The notes under the pieces are model-generated. The model was not told the origin of the DNA. It did no database searches and worked only from the letters and a program-made list of their open reading frames with translations. Shown in pieces: positions 1 through 9,451 of a DNA stretch of 64,000 nucleotides (positions are counted from its first letter, which is position 1; each line of letters opens with the position of its first letter). This DNA comes from Sporosarcina sp. ACRSM. Its GTDB lineage: Bacteria > Bacillota > Bacilli > Bacillales_A > Planococcaceae. The stretch lies in the NCBI RefSeq assembly GCF_022346545.1, contig NZ_JAKRNU010000006.1, forward strand, positions 186,001-250,000, in the 5' to 3' direction. The position numbers and the translations under genes are program-made.

Positions 1-88
1 ACGACATGCCACCTTTGTTATAGTCAATACTATTTTAATAATTATTGAGTAAATTATTTTTCCACCGACAGACTCACCATAAGATTTA

Positions 89-282
89 TCAATTACGCCT
101 CGGCGTAATTGCGTCCAGATTTTGAATCGAGCTTGCTCGATTAACTCCTTTCAAAATCTGTGACATCCGCCGGAGGCTTTATCTTCGTTCAGCGGGCGTT
201 TGAACACCCGCTGAACAGGAAACCAAAACCGCATTCATCTCTCCACCTACAGAGGTGGGAGTCTTCTGCTGAATGAAGATAA
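89..282 (+). repeat. Multi-hairpin palindromic repeat, copy A
   Basis: First of four related copies (others at 27153-27344, 42502-42789 and, inverted, 54450-54616). It is about 194 bp and made of successive stem-loops: a terminal palindrome at 89-111, a larger hairpin at about 115-160 whose arms are CAGATTTTGAA and TTTCAAAATCTG, a CCGCCGGAGG block at 167-176, a perfect 10-bp stem starting GTTCAGCGGG at 187-216, a CTCCACCT/AGGTGGGAG hairpin at 241-261, and a closing arm GCTGAATGAAGAT. The closing arm can pair with ATCTTCGTTCAGC at 181-193. The right-end organisation resembles IS200/IS605-type ends, so a non-autonomous element is a reasonable inference. No ORF lies inside it. The remaining bases of 1-502 show nothing else recognisable. 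Confidence 0.75.
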
Positions 283-502
283 CACTTTCTTCCAAAGTCT
301 TAAACTCTCGACAAAAGCGTTGCTCTGAATTGCAGTAACCTCTATCTGAGATTCTCAAATCAATAGGAGATAATAGACTTACTCTGATTTCGAGTCATTT
401 TTTACTCAACCCAATAGCTATAAAGGCATGCACTTCTGTTAAGTCAACTTGTCATTTAGGTAATTTTAAAAAATGTTAAATTACATAAAGAACACCATTA
501 TA

Positions 503-1105
503 TTAGAGAGCGCTTACATATTTCTGTAAGGTTTCTCGACATTGGATAAAAAATCCACCCTTTGTCTTTGATATAAGCTTTTTTTCCATCCAAATCTTCA
601 TGATCTTGTAAACAGTAATCCGAGTCAATCCTGTATAGTTGGATAATTGCTGCTGATTAAGAGGGATTTCACAACTATTGTATTTGCGACTTATTTCCAA
701 AATAGAATTTGCCAATTGCTCTTCTACAGAAAGAGATTTATGTTGAATAATACCTCCGAGCAGTTTTAATTTGTCGATCATTGAATTATAAAATAGAGAA
801 CGGATTTCTTCATCGCCCATAACAAGATCTTGAAATTGTCGATCCGTGAAAGAATAGATAACAGAATTCTCCAAAGCTACCGCCGAATTTATATACGTTT
901 TTTTTCCCATAGAATGTTCTCCAAATATTTGGCCACAATCTTGAATCTCAAGAATCCTTTCTCTTTCATCAAAAACTTTCATACTGATTTTTATTTTACC
1001 GTCAAACAATAAGTAGAAACCATCTCCCATTTGTCCTTGCTCATAGATGACTGTATTCTTTTTCACAAATATTCTTCTAGCCTCTTTTACATTAAACTGT
1101 GCCAT
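503..1105 (-). CDS. Crp/Fnr-family transcriptional regulator
   Basis: This 200-residue protein has an N-terminal cyclic-nucleotide-binding-like beta barrel (about residues 10-115; motifs YEQGQMGDGFYLL and FGEHSMG) and a C-terminal winged helix-turn-helix (about 140-195; QQQLSNYTGLTRITVYKI). It should bind DNA as a dimer. No N-terminal cysteine cluster of the FNR type is visible, so an iron-sulfur oxygen sensor is unlikely and the ligand is unknown. The ATG at 1105 is chosen because TAGGAGG lies six bases upstream; an ATG ten codons earlier has no ribosome site. It is divergent from a paralogue at 1413-2057, with which it shares the RITVYKI recognition-helix motif, so the 300-bp region between them probably holds operators for one or both. 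Confidence 0.85.
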   Translation of the reverse strand: MAQFNVKEARRIFVKKNTVIYEQGQMGDGFYLLFDGKIKISMKVFDERERILEIQDCGQIFGEHSMGKKTYINSAVALENSVIYSFTDRQFQDLVMGDEEIRSLFYNSMIDKLKLLGGIIQHKSLSVEEQLANSILEISRKYNSCEIPLNQQQLSNYTGLTRITVYKIMKIWMEKKLISKTKGGFFIQCRETLQKYVSAL

Positions 1106-1412
1106 GGAAATCCTCCTACCATTTTTATATTTCATTATAAGAAATCAAAACATTTTTTCAACGTTATTTCAGTTTGAATATTACGACTATTTTAAATCCA
1201 TTTCAGTATACTCCTCCAATGTTTTAAGCTGCTCTGATTTTAAGCAATTAGATTATAGACATTCTCTGTTAACATAATAGTACGTTATTCTAATTCCTGC
1301 TATTGAAATTATCAATATTATCAAATAAAATGTTGAAAAGTGCTCTGATAGTTAATTGCTTAAATTACATCTATACGAATTGTTTACTAATTTATTGTAG
1401 AGGTGATAGGAA

Positions 1413-2057
1413 ATGGATGACACAAATCATGCATGGGAAACTTTCATAGCAAAAGGGTATGGAAAACAAATGATTTTCAAAAAAAAGACTTTCTTGTATC
1501 ATCAAGGTGAAATCGGAAACGGATTTTACTACCTTAAAAAAGGAATTGTAAAAATCAGCTTATTATCCAAGGAGGGAAGCGAAAGAGATATCGATTACGT
1601 AACACCCGGGAATTTACTAGGTGAACAAGGTTTTAATAATGGTCCCTATTTTACAACGGCTACTATTACAGTACCGTCTACACTTTACTTTTTTTCGAAA
1701 CTAGAATTCGATCGACTGTGCGGGGAAATACCTGAAGCTGCAAACATCTTTATGGACTCTTTAATTAATAAAATCCGATTATTGGCAGATGCCACGACCA
1801 TTTTAAATGCCCCTGCCGAATATCGACTTGCCCATTTTTTATATAAGCTTTACAAACAGGAAAATGAGCCTTCTCTATCGATTAACCAGGTCGCCCTTGC
1901 TAGATTTATAGGCACGTCACGAATTACCGTGTATAAGATACTAAATGAGTGGAAAGATGAAGGATTGATTGAACATCACAAAGGCAATCTACATTTATTG
2001 GATGTGAATAAGCTTAAAAGCATTTTTGAAGGTGCAATTCACCATCCAATTTCCTAG
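1413..2057 (+). CDS. Crp/Fnr-family transcriptional regulator (paralogue)
   Basis: A 214-residue protein with the same architecture as its divergent neighbour: a cNMP-binding-like barrel (YHQGEIGNGFYYLKKG, GNLLGEQGF) followed by a wHTH (INQVALARFIGTSRITVYKIL). The start has AGAGGTGATAGG upstream. The recognition helices of the two proteins are nearly the same, suggesting overlapping DNA targets, while the sensory barrels differ, suggesting different signals. The target genes cannot be named; no arginine deiminase or anaerobic genes are in the window. The gene ends just before an extended inverted repeat at 2066-2115. Confidence 0.85.
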   Translation: MDDTNHAWETFIAKGYGKQMIFKKKTFLYHQGEIGNGFYYLKKGIVKISLLSKEGSERDIDYVTPGNLLGEQGFNNGPYFTTATITVPSTLYFFSKLEFDRLCGEIPEAANIFMDSLINKIRLLADATTILNAPAEYRLAHFLYKLYKQENEPSLSINQVALARFIGTSRITVYKILNEWKDEGLIEHHKGNLHLLDVNKLKSIFEGAIHHPIS

Positions 2058-2065
2058 ACATTTTT

Positions 2066-2115
2066 TCTAGAGCTAACGAAAGTGTAGGTCAATCCTCACT
2101 TCGGTTAGCTCTAGA
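2066..2115. terminator. Long inverted repeat, possible terminator
   Basis: Arms TCTAGAGCTAAC and GTTAGCTCTAGA, extended by GAAAGTG/CACTTCG, form a strong stem right after the second Crp/Fnr gene. On the plus strand no T tract follows; on the minus strand the stem is followed by a run of T. It may therefore work mainly for leftward transcription or be a processing structure. Confidence 0.45.
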
Positions 2116-2450
2116 AGTAGTTTATGAATGAATATAATAAGTAGTTTTTATAATTTGATTGAATCAAATCATAATCGTTAGATTTACTGCTCTCTCATTT
2201 CAAGGGTTTGTTTTTTCCTAAACGGATTCGGAATTCTATTGCTACCTTTGATACTCGCCTTGTCAAAGTCCCTTTCACTATGTTTACTGTCTATAAAAAA
2301 ACTTCCATTCTAAGCGTAATACCCCTTACCATTTGCCAAATTTCGATTGACCTAAAAGACTTTTATTAATAATATATCAATAATTTGCAAGGAATTCTGT
2401 TGAATTATTAGTAACCATGGTACAAAATTGACCTCAAAGAGTAAGAGATT
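2116..2450. other. Intergenic region without a confirmed gene
   Basis: This stretch holds a 15-bp palindrome, TTTGATTGAATCAAA, at 2154-2168 and an open frame of 36 codons on the minus strand (2184-2294) that lacks a normal start codon. Nothing else was recognised. It lies between two convergent genes. Confidence 0.4.
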
Positions 2451-3215
2451 TTACATAGGGATACTTATTTGAAAATGCTGATGTGCTTTTTCAACAATCT
2501 CATGGGGTGCTAGTTTTTCTTTTATTGTTTCCCTTCCTTTAACAATAATTAATGCATCTCCTAGCAAGGTGATTCGTCCCTCTTCCATCACCCTAGAAAA
2601 AAAGTATTTCTTATTGAACTTGGATTGGACAGACGTCTCCGTAAGTACGCACACTGAATTTACATGATCGAACGTCCATTTATGCAAGGGTGTTTCAAAT
2701 CGATACAAGATTTCCCAGCCCTCAACGCCTTCTTTTTGCAAATAGAAACACTTTTTCTCTTCGTCTTTTTTCACTCTGTACTTCCCGTCAGAATCGATCA
2801 CTTCTTGCCCACTCATAGGTACTGGTATTCTAGGACATTTACCGCCAAACCCTACATCCACAAGATAATCCTTTTTATCTACGGGTACAATTAAGAATAA
2901 GTGTGCATTTTCCATCGCCCATACGCCATCACCAATATAAACGGTCCCCGCCATCAGATAAGGTTTAAATCCGAGATCCATTAACAAATGATAAAATAAT
3001 CCATTCAACTCATAACAAACCCCGCCGCGTTGTGCGAGCACGATTTTTTGATAGATATCTTCTTTAGCTAAGGAAAGGGGTTTTTTATTGATGATATCTA
3101 GATTCTCAAAATGCACATTAAGAACATGACTCTTTTGTAGATGGGTTAAATACTCAATCGTTAATTCATTTTCCTGCACGGCTTGAATACGCTCTAAATA
3201 TTTTCTAATGTCCAT
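2451..3215 (-). CDS. Arylamine N-acetyltransferase
   Basis: This 254-residue protein matches the NAT family, which transfers acetyl from acetyl-CoA to arylamines or hydrazines in the cytoplasm. The Cys-His-Asp triad is visible: Cys67 in RGGVCYELN, His105 in NAHLFLIV and Asp120 in YLVDVGFGG. HFENLDI near residue 35 is also typical. The ATG at 3215 follows AGGTGATAAAT; a GTG three codons earlier overlaps that ribosome site and is less likely. It is a single gene, convergent with the second Crp/Fnr regulator. The physiological substrate cannot be told from sequence. Confidence 0.92.
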   Translation of the reverse strand: MDIRKYLERIQAVQENELTIEYLTHLQKSHVLNVHFENLDIINKKPLSLAKEDIYQKIVLAQRGGVCYELNGLFYHLLMDLGFKPYLMAGTVYIGDGVWAMENAHLFLIVPVDKKDYLVDVGFGGKCPRIPVPMSGQEVIDSDGKYRVKKDEEKKCFYLQKEGVEGWEILYRFETPLHKWTFDHVNSVCVLTETSVQSKFNKKYFFSRVMEEGRITLLGDALIIVKGRETIKEKLAPHEIVEKAHQHFQISIPM

Positions 3216-3454
3216 ATTTATCACCTACTAATCGTTATAAAATCTAACCCTGAAAATACAGTGCCTACTTTACCTGACTCACAATATGTTCTAATTCTAT
3301 CAAATAACACTTTCTCTTTTCATAAGCATATTTCACAATACTGAATGGATAAAGTATCATACTTACATTCAATCACTACTGCTACATATATAAACTGAAT
3401 TCCGATGATAAAATAATGTTTTCTTCTATCTATCGATAGCTAATACCCATTTGT

Positions 3455-3492
3455 AAAAAAGAGCAGAACCAGTCGTAAGTTGGTTCTGCTCT
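3455..3492 (-). terminator. Rho-independent terminator after AEC transporter gene
   Basis: The stem AGAGCAGAACCA/TGGTTCTGCTCT is followed on the minus strand by a run of six T. It lies about 35 bp beyond the transporter stop codon. The rest of 3225-3527 shows no gene. Confidence 0.85.
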
Positions 3493-3527
3493 TGTTCTTT
3501 ATTCCCGTTCCTAATCCCTTCTCAATC

Positions 3528-4481
3528 TTATAAAAAGAGTACCGTAGACACATAGACAACCACCGTCACGGTCAAACTGCTTAAGATGGTTGTAAATAAC
3601 ACCGTTTGGGCAGCTAAATCCGGTTTGACATCATATTCCAAGGCCAGTGTTGAACTATTTCTGGACGTGGGAAAGGAACTGGCGATAAAGAGGGACTGTG
3701 CCACTACGCCATCCAAGCCAAATAGATAGATGAAAAGCAAGGATACTGCCGGACCGATAATCAATCTCCCAAAGCTCGTGAGGATGACCATTTTATTGAT
3801 CATCGCCTTCAATTGGATTTGCGCCAATTGTGCACCTAATAATAGAAGGGCAATCGCTAAAAAGGCATCGGAAAGATGTTCAATCGGTAGCCAGATGAAT
3901 GAAGGAATAGGGACATTGAACCCATTTAACAAGCTACCTAGGATGAGTGCGTGGATGATGGGTAACCTTAGCAACTCCCGAAGAATTTCCAATCCCGATT
4001 TCGTTGCAGCGATCAAATTATATAAACCATATGTATACGTCAACACGTTTTGAAAGATCATTACAATGATTTGGATGGAGATGCCTAATGGATTCGCATG
4101 GAAGATAAGCTGACTGACGGGAATCCCGTAATTCCCAGAGTTCATTAACGAAAAGCCATTTTTAAAAACAGTGGCATCCCCTTTTTCCAAATTCAGTAGT
4201 TTACAGACGAGCGAAGCCATGACCATTAAACCCAAAGAAAAGACGATCAAATAGCCGATGATTTGCATCAACACTTGCATTTCAATTTCCGTCTTGTACA
4301 CATTGATAAAAACAGCAGCCGGCATTAAACAATAGGTAATCAAATTGGAAATCGCCCTCAAATTGAACGCGAATTTCCTTTGCAAAGCTCCCCCAATTAC
4401 GATCAGAATTAAAATTGGCGTAATGATTTGTAAAAAAATGAGTCCTAAAAATGTGATGATACTCTCCCCCTGGCCATGCAA
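3528..4481 (-). CDS. AEC-family (auxin efflux carrier-like) transporter
   Basis: This roughly 317-residue integral membrane protein has about ten hydrophobic segments and the family signatures NSGNYGIPV in the first half and SSFPTSRNSSTLA in the second. AEC proteins of Firmicutes are often malate or other carboxylate permeases, but the substrate here is not decidable. The start is unsettled. The only conventional in-frame initiation codon upstream of the first membrane segment is a TTG at 4481, yet the best ribosome-binding-like run, AGGGGGAGAG, lies downstream of it, ahead of in-frame ATC codons. It is located 29 bp downstream of dbpA on the same strand, so co-transcription is possible. Confidence 0.85.
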   Translation of the reverse strand: MHGQGESIITFLGLIFLQIITPILILIVIGGALQRKFAFNLRAISNLITYCLMPAAVFINVYKTEIEMQVLMQIIGYLIVFSLGLMVMASLVCKLLNLEKGDATVFKNGFSLMNSGNYGIPVSQLIFHANPLGISIQIIVMIFQNVLTYTYGLYNLIAATKSGLEILRELLRLPIIHALILGSLLNGFNVPIPSFIWLPIEHLSDAFLAIALLLLGAQLAQIQLKAMINKMVILTSFGRLIIGPAVSLLFIYLFGLDGVVAQSLFIASSFPTSRNSSTLALEYDVKPDLAAQTVLFTTILSSLTVTVVVYVSTVLFL

Positions 4482-4510
4482 AATCTGCTATCTTTGGGCA
4501 GTTGTGCAAC

Positions 4511-5950
4511 TTATCTCTTTGCTTTATGCACCTTCAACTGTTTCCCTTTTACCGTTTTCGATTTCATTTCTTTCAGCACAAGCTCCCCTTTACCATTTAA
4601 AATATCGATAAACGTCTCCGTATCCTGAATTTTAATGATACCGATATCTTCACCAGTTACACCTGGAATGCTTGTAATCGTACCGACAAAGTCCAGCGCT
4701 CTTAGTTTTTTCTTTTTTCCTCCATTGAAATAGAGTTTCAATATATTCCGGTTTAACTCAACACTTTTATCCTTTTTCAACTTAGGCCGCATTTCCATTT
4801 TCTCAATGAACGCAGCTTTTGCTTCATTGACCGATTGTTGTGAAGGTGCATTCCGGTGTTGGATTTTAAAACCGATTGCGGCTTCGATATCCGCCAAGAA
4901 CTTATCTTCAAATGGGGTGACGAATGAAATCGCTTTGCCTCTCTTGCCAGCTCGTCCCGTTCTTCCAACCCGATGGACATAGCTTTCTTTCTCCAAAGGG
5001 AGGTCATAGTTAATGACATGTGAAATGCTGTCGATATCAATGCCGCGTGCCGCGACATCGGTTGCCACCAAGTAGCGAAACTCGCCACGCTTGAAAGCAT
5101 CCATTACATCGAAGCGGACTTCCTGCGACATGCCGCCGTGCAATTGATCGCATGTGTAAAATAAGTTTTCCAGCTGTTCTGTCACGCGATCCACTTGTTC
5201 TTTTGTTCTGCAAAAAATAATGCAGCTGTCAGGATTTTCAACGACCGTCACATCGCGTAGCAACTCGAATTTCTGCTGTTCTTTCACGATGAAAAGAGAA
5301 TGTTCAATTCGATCGGTCAATGTGACGGTGGAAGCTATTTCAATCCGTGTCGGTTCCTTCATATACTGTTGGGATAGTTTTTCGATATTTTCTGGTAGCG
5401 TTGCTGAAAAAAGCATTGTCATCCGCTTTTCAGGCAAACGATGGATAATTGCTTCCACCTGCTCGATGAAGCCCATATTGAGCATTTCATCCGCTTCATC
5501 CAATACGAGATAGTTAATCTGATCGAGCACGAGTGTACCACGTTCAATATGGTCCAATACACGCCCCGGTGTACCGACGACAATATGACATTTTTGTTTT
5601 AATTCTTCTTTTTGATAAGCAAAAGGATGCTTTCCATAGACGGCTGCGGCTTTAACGCGCTTAAAACGACCAATATTTTGCATATCCTGTTTGACTTGGT
5701 CCGCTAATTCACGAGTCGGTGTTAAAATGAGCGCCTGTGGCTTATTTTCTTCCCACTTCACCAGTTGGCAAATCGGTATCCCAAAGGCCGCTGTTTTTCC
5801 GCTTCCTGTTTGCGATCGGACGACCAAGTCTTGGCGATTTAAGGCGACAGGAATCACTTGTTCCTGTACGTCTGTCGGCGAAGTATAGCCAAGCCCCTCC
5901 AACGCCTTTAGTATTTCTTGACTCAATTGATATTGTTCGAATTTCATCAT
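4511..5950 (-). CDS. dbpA: DEAD-box ATP-dependent RNA helicase DbpA/YxiN
   Basis: This 479-residue helicase has a Q-motif region, motif I (SQTGSGKT), the DEAD box in [11 protein letters not shown], and motif VI ([10 protein letters not shown]). After about residue 400 comes the basic DbpA-type RNA-binding domain ([20 protein letters not shown]), which in DbpA and YxiN recognises hairpin 92 of 23S rRNA. That domain separates it from CshA and DeaD. It should assist large-subunit ribosome assembly. The second of two adjacent ATGs near the 5' end is chosen because GAGG lies six bases upstream of the ATG at 5950; a GTG four codons earlier is inside the ribosome site. Confidence 0.93.
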   Translation of the reverse strand: MMKFEQYQLSQEILKALEGLGYTSPTDVQEQVIPVALNRQDLVVRSQTGSGKTAAFGIPICQLVKWEENKPQALILTPTRELADQVKQDMQNIGRFKRVKAAAVYGKHPFAYQKEELKQKCHIVVGTPGRVLDHIERGTLVLDQINYLVLDEADEMLNMGFIEQVEAIIHRLPEKRMTMLFSATLPENIEKLSQQYMKEPTRIEIASTVTLTDRIEHSLFIVKEQQKFELLRDVTVVENPDSCIIFCRTKEQVDRVTEQLENLFYTCDQLHGGMSQEVRFDVMDAFKRGEFRYLVATDVAARGIDIDSISHVINYDLPLEKESYVHRVGRTGRAGKRGKAISFVTPFEDKFLADIEAAIGFKIQHRNAPSQQSVNEAKAAFIEKMEMRPKLKKDKSVELNRNILKLYFNGGKKKKLRALDFVGTITSIPGVTGEDIGIIKIQDTETFIDILNGKGELVLKEMKSKTVKGKQLKVHKAKR

Positions 5951-6034
5951 TTTCAACCTCACATTCTTCCCTTATTATCGCATGAATCACTGCATCTATC
6001 CTTTTATTGAAAATTGAATTTTTACTCTAACGTT

Positions 6035-6071
6035 AAAAGCCCAATTCCTAAGAAAGGAACCAGGCTCTTTT
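6035..6071 (-). terminator. Terminator of the coat-like gene pair
   Basis: An imperfect stem (AAAAGAGCCTGGTTCCT pairing with AGGAATTGGGCTTTT) begins right at the stop codon of the downstream coat-like gene and ends with a short T run on the minus strand. Confidence 0.65.
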
Positions 6072-6388
6072 CATTTCAAGGATTTTTTCTCATTTGCAAA
6101 TTGTTCTTTCATCGACTTGAGTTCCTGCTCATCGACTTGGGTGAAAGAACACCATCCATGTTGAAATTGTAAATCGAATAACTTCCGTTGTTGTTGATAA
6201 CTCTCCTTCAACATAACGGTATAGAGAGAAAATAACTGTTCATGGCTAACATTTTCCATCGCCTGCAAATAGGAGTTGCAAATCATTTTTTCAGTTGCAC
6301 GGGCCATATGGATCATATCATAATCGGTGATGGCCGCCTTTTTCGAAAGCTCGGTTTTCGGATTCTCAATTTTTTTGTTCGATGCCAT
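6071..6388 (-). CDS. Spore coat protein, CotF-like
   Basis: This 105-residue protein has the helical pattern of coat F-domain proteins: DYDMIHMARATEKMICNSYLQAMENVSHEQLFSLY and a following YQQQRKLFDLQFQHGW segment (given here as separate motifs: DYDMIHMARATEK, CNSYLQAMENV, QQRKLFDLQFQHGW). Such proteins form ferritin-like helical bundles in the spore coat. Its ATG overlaps the stop codon of the upstream Gln-rich gene (TAATG), which indicates translational coupling and one operon. Expression during sporulation is inferred, not seen. Confidence 0.65.
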   Translation of the reverse strand: MASNKKIENPKTELSKKAAITDYDMIHMARATEKMICNSYLQAMENVSHEQLFSLYTVMLKESYQQQRKLFDLQFQHGWCSFTQVDEQELKSMKEQFANEKKSLK

Positions 6389-6900
6389 TAGCCTTTCCCT
6401 CCCGCTTCATCAATAAAAGCAATCAGGCTATCTACGTGTTTCAAATGCATTTTGCCCGCTTCTTCGATTTGACTTTTTATATCGGGAAGTTGACAATTTT
6501 GTGCAGCTTGTCGAAATTGTTTCACTGCATGCAAATTCGAACGAAGGATATCCTGTAAAAAAGCGGCATCTCTTACAGATACAACTTTAGGGAGTGCATA
6601 CAGGAATTTTTCATGTGGGACACTTTGCGATGCTGGTGGTTCCGATTGACTTTCCGAATCCGCCTCGCCGGATGAAGTTGTTTGTTGTTCCGACGATTGT
6701 TCAGGCGGTTTTTCCGGTGGTTTTTCCGAAGATTGTTCAGGCGGTTGCTCAGATTGCTCGGGCTTTTTCTCTTGTTGTTGCTGTTCCCGGTTTTGTTTTA
6801 ATTGAGATTCCATTTGCTCCAATTGTAGTTGCAACTGCTTGAGTTGTTGCAGCTGTTGTAATTGTTGAATTTGTTGTTGCAGATCATCTTGTTGCTCCAC
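6388..6900 (-). CDS. Gln-rich spore coat-like protein
   Basis: The first roughly 55 residues of this 170-residue protein are almost entirely Gln, Leu and charged residues with a coiled-coil-like spacing. A Pro/Glu/Ser-rich low-complexity linker (QSSEKPPEKPPEQSSE) follows, and a globular helical end from about residue 100 (RDAAFLQDILRSNLHAVKQF). The C-terminal part resembles the helical half of coat F-type proteins. It is translationally coupled to the CotF-like gene by a TAATG overlap, which supports a shared coat function. Low-complexity coding DNA rich in CAA/CAG is prone to length variation between strains. Confidence 0.6.
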   Translation of the reverse strand: MEQQDDLQQQIQQLQQLQQLKQLQLQLEQMESQLKQNREQQQQEKKPEQSEQPPEQSSEKPPEKPPEQSSEQQTTSSGEADSESQSEPPASQSVPHEKFLYALPKVVSVRDAAFLQDILRSNLHAVKQFRQAAQNCQLPDIKSQIEEAGKMHLKHVDSLIAFIDEAGGKG

Positions 6901-7001
6901 TATTTTTGGCTCCTTCCACGGTTTACGTTTAGTATGAAGCCATTAGTCAAACCTATACAGGAGCGTTTGATTTTTCCTGCTAAAACTGAAACATAACCTG
7001 T

Positions 7002-7778
7002 TCAACAAATTTGTTCCATTACTTGAAACTGGAACTTCCGTTCATCTATCTGATTTCCCTTCACGTATGTACGCTCCACAAAAGTAACAGATTGATTCGA
7101 ATCGATGAGCAATACAGTGGAGGAACGCGTCCCATAATACGGCAGTTTGATAAATTGCGAAGACAATTGCCGCTCCAGCTCAAGTCCGATGCCTGTGTCC
7201 GGTAGCTCTTCATCCGGCACCGGCGTTTCATCAGAAAGCACCTCAAAAAGTGAGTCCGTCTCCAATTCTTCTTGTTGTACTACATATTTACGCAATCGCG
7301 TCTTTCCTTTCACCACTTTAGGCCATGGTGTATTGAGCAAATGATTGCTTAAACCATGCGTTCCTGCTGGAATTCCGATTATCCCATCGTGTCGATTTGA
7401 AAAATAAACTAATTCCCCCAAGCGGCCCGCAATAAGATTAAAGCCTGCGTATTGGTCTTTCGCTTTTTCCAGCATTTCCATAAATTCTATTGTCGTTCCA
7501 TCAGCCGCCAAGAAATTGCGAATGATATCTCCGCGAGATTTTTTATTGATGCTCTCTTCTCCCGGTTCCCGATAATTTGTCAGTGCGGCAAAACGACCGG
7601 TCTTCGTGATTCCAAGCCAAGTGCCCAGCCGTGATAAATCTCGTCCTGCTAAAATGGCTGGGTTGTCTTCCCAAAAATGCGCTTGTGCTGTCGGACGTTC
7701 ATAAAACTCATCCCGATTCGCAACGACGATTAACGGATAATTCGGATGTTCATGATAATGAAAAGTGATCAAACACAT
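7002..7778 (-). CDS. NRDE-family (TANGO2-like) protein
   Basis: The 258-residue protein starts MCLITF and carries the eponymous NRDE motif (VVANRDEF) near residue 21, then GRDLSRLGTWLG, and GLSNHLLNTPWPK, all hallmarks of the NRDE/TANGO2 family. In eukaryotes TANGO2 is linked to heme and lipid handling; the bacterial role is not established. An N-terminal Cys after Met is conserved in the family, consistent with an Ntn-hydrolase-like fold. The start has AAGGGGAATGCGAA upstream. It sits 44 bp downstream of the MHYT-GGDEF gene on the same strand. Confidence 0.88.
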   Translation of the reverse strand: MCLITFHYHEHPNYPLIVVANRDEFYERPTAQAHFWEDNPAILAGRDLSRLGTWLGITKTGRFAALTNYREPGEESINKKSRGDIIRNFLAADGTTIEFMEMLEKAKDQYAGFNLIAGRLGELVYFSNRHDGIIGIPAGTHGLSNHLLNTPWPKVVKGKTRLRKYVVQQEELETDSLFEVLSDETPVPDEELPDTGIGLELERQLSSQFIKLPYYGTRSSTVLLIDSNQSVTFVERTYVKGNQIDERKFQFQVMEQIC

Positions 7779-7822
7779 TTCGCATTCCCCTTTTTCTTCT
7801 ATTATACATGGGCAGGGTCACA

Positions 7823-9451
7823 TCATGACGACGAGGAGCCTGCAGAATGATGATAAAACGTATAATTATTTTTCCCACGCTTTTTCGTTTCGTACATGGC
7901 CATATCTGCATACTTGACCAGTGTCTCCTCGTCAGACGCATCTTTCGGAAACAGCGCCACACCTATACTGGTCGTAATCTCGATCGTCTGCCCCTCCAGA
8001 TGGAACGGGGATGTGATGCAGTCGATGACTTGCTTCACAATGTTCTCCGCTTTTTGTTCGGATGTGTTATTAAGGATGATGGTAAACTCATCCCCTCCAT
8101 TTCTTGCAACGAAATGCTTCTGATCGAGACATTGTTTTAACCTTTCTGCAACACTTTTCAGTAGCAGATCTCCGATGGAATGACCCATGGAATCGTTGAT
8201 TTTTTTAAAATGATCCAAGTCTAAAAATAGAACGGCCACTTCAGCATGCCCCTTCTTTGCTTCCTCTAAAGACCTGCGAAGTGATTCCTCGAAAAAACGA
8301 CGATTCGGTAAACCGGTGAGTGTATCATGATAAGCTAACTGCCGAATGTTTTCTTCAGTCTGCTTGAGAGGCGTAATATCCCGGGCATAAATCGTGTATA
8401 ATGACGAACCTGCTTTTTTAATTTTAGTGACAGTCAACTCGAGCGGAATTGTACTGCGATCTTGCCTAACACCTGTGACTTCCAGACGTTCATCACAAAT
8501 CATCTTTCCTTCAATCGCCTTGAAGGTAAAAGTCTGCTCTCCATTTTTCATGGATGATGGTAGCAATAATGTCTTTTCCAGTTGCTGACCGATCATCTCT
8601 TCTCTAGCATAACCGAATACCGTTTTCACAGCCGGATTACACTCCATAATTTCTCCATATTGATCAATAATGATGACGCAATCCAAAACCGATTCAAGAA
8701 TCGCTCCTTTAAAGGTAATTTCATCTTCCCATTTTTGATCCGATATAAATGATATGACAAGAAAAACACCGAGAATGATGAGCGCACCGATTGTAACCGG
8801 TATGACTATCGTTTGTGAATTGAGCATATATGCTCCTACTTGGAATGGCCGGTAACCGGTAAATGTTGTCGCTGTCATCGCCGTATAATGAGTACCGACG
8901 ATCGCCATAGCCATAACAACACTCGAAATGACTTTCGCACTGTTCCTTATACGTTTTCCACTTTCACTAGATCGGAACGCAAGTAAAAGGGCAATGCTCG
9001 ATACGACGATCGAAAAGCTAATTGAAAACGTCAAAGGTAGCATTTGATAATGAATGAATAGTTCTTTTATCGCAGCCATTCCAACTAAATGCATGCCGCT
9101 GATGCCGATTCCGAGAATAATGCCTCCTGTAAATAATCTTACAAGATTCGCTTCCGAAAGACTGATCAAGGAAAGACACCAGAAAGAGGCGGCAATTGCG
9201 ATGATGACGGACAAGCTCACTAGATAAAAGTCATAGTGAATCAGAACGGGTAATTGAAATGCAAGCATTGCTATAAAATGCATCGCCCATATCCCAAGCC
9301 CCATGGCGAGCGACCCACCAGTGAGCCAGAATAGCTTACGTCTCCCTGCCGAAAGAAATACCCTTCGTACCGTATCCAATCCACTAAATGATGCCAGAAA
9401 TGCAATGATAAAAGATAATAGGATGAGCGTACTATCATGAGTTCCATGCAT
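7823..9451 (-). CDS. Membrane diguanylate cyclase with MHYT sensor (MHYT-PAS-GGDEF)
   Basis: This 542-residue protein has about seven N-terminal membrane helices carrying MHYT-type motifs (MHFIAM, MHLVGM, THYTAM), thought to bind copper and sense a diatomic gas or redox state. A PAS domain follows (about 250-370), then a GGDEF domain (about 375-535) with an intact NGGDEF active site, so it should make cyclic di-GMP. The residues just ahead of the active site (LDQKHFVARN) lack the RxxD inhibitory site, so product inhibition by that route is not expected. The layout resembles B. subtilis YkoW without the EAL domain. Confidence 0.9.
   Translation of the reverse strand: MHGTHDSTLILLSFIIAFLASFSGLDTVRRVFLSAGRRKLFWLTGGSLAMGLGIWAMHFIAMLAFQLPVLIHYDFYLVSLSVIIAIAASFWCLSLISLSEANLVRLFTGGIILGIGISGMHLVGMAAIKELFIHYQMLPLTFSISFSIVVSSIALLLAFRSSESGKRIRNSAKVISSVVMAMAIVGTHYTAMTATTFTGYRPFQVGAYMLNSQTIVIPVTIGALIILGVFLVISFISDQKWEDEITFKGAILESVLDCVIIIDQYGEIMECNPAVKTVFGYAREEMIGQQLEKTLLLPSSMKNGEQTFTFKAIEGKMICDERLEVTGVRQDRSTIPLELTVTKIKKAGSSLYTIYARDITPLKQTEENIRQLAYHDTLTGLPNRRFFEESLRRSLEEAKKGHAEVAVLFLDLDHFKKINDSMGHSIGDLLLKSVAERLKQCLDQKHFVARNGGDEFTIILNNTSEQKAENIVKQVIDCITSPFHLEGQTIEITTSIGVALFPKDASDEETLVKYADMAMYETKKRGKNNYTFYHHSAGSSSS

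Noticed and set aside
2154-2168. TTTGATTGAATCAAA palindrome as an FNR/ANR box for the neighbouring Crp/Fnr genes
   Set aside because: The FNR pattern TTGAT-N4-ATCAA requires four central bases; this has three. It also lies downstream of the regulator genes and not in a promoter.
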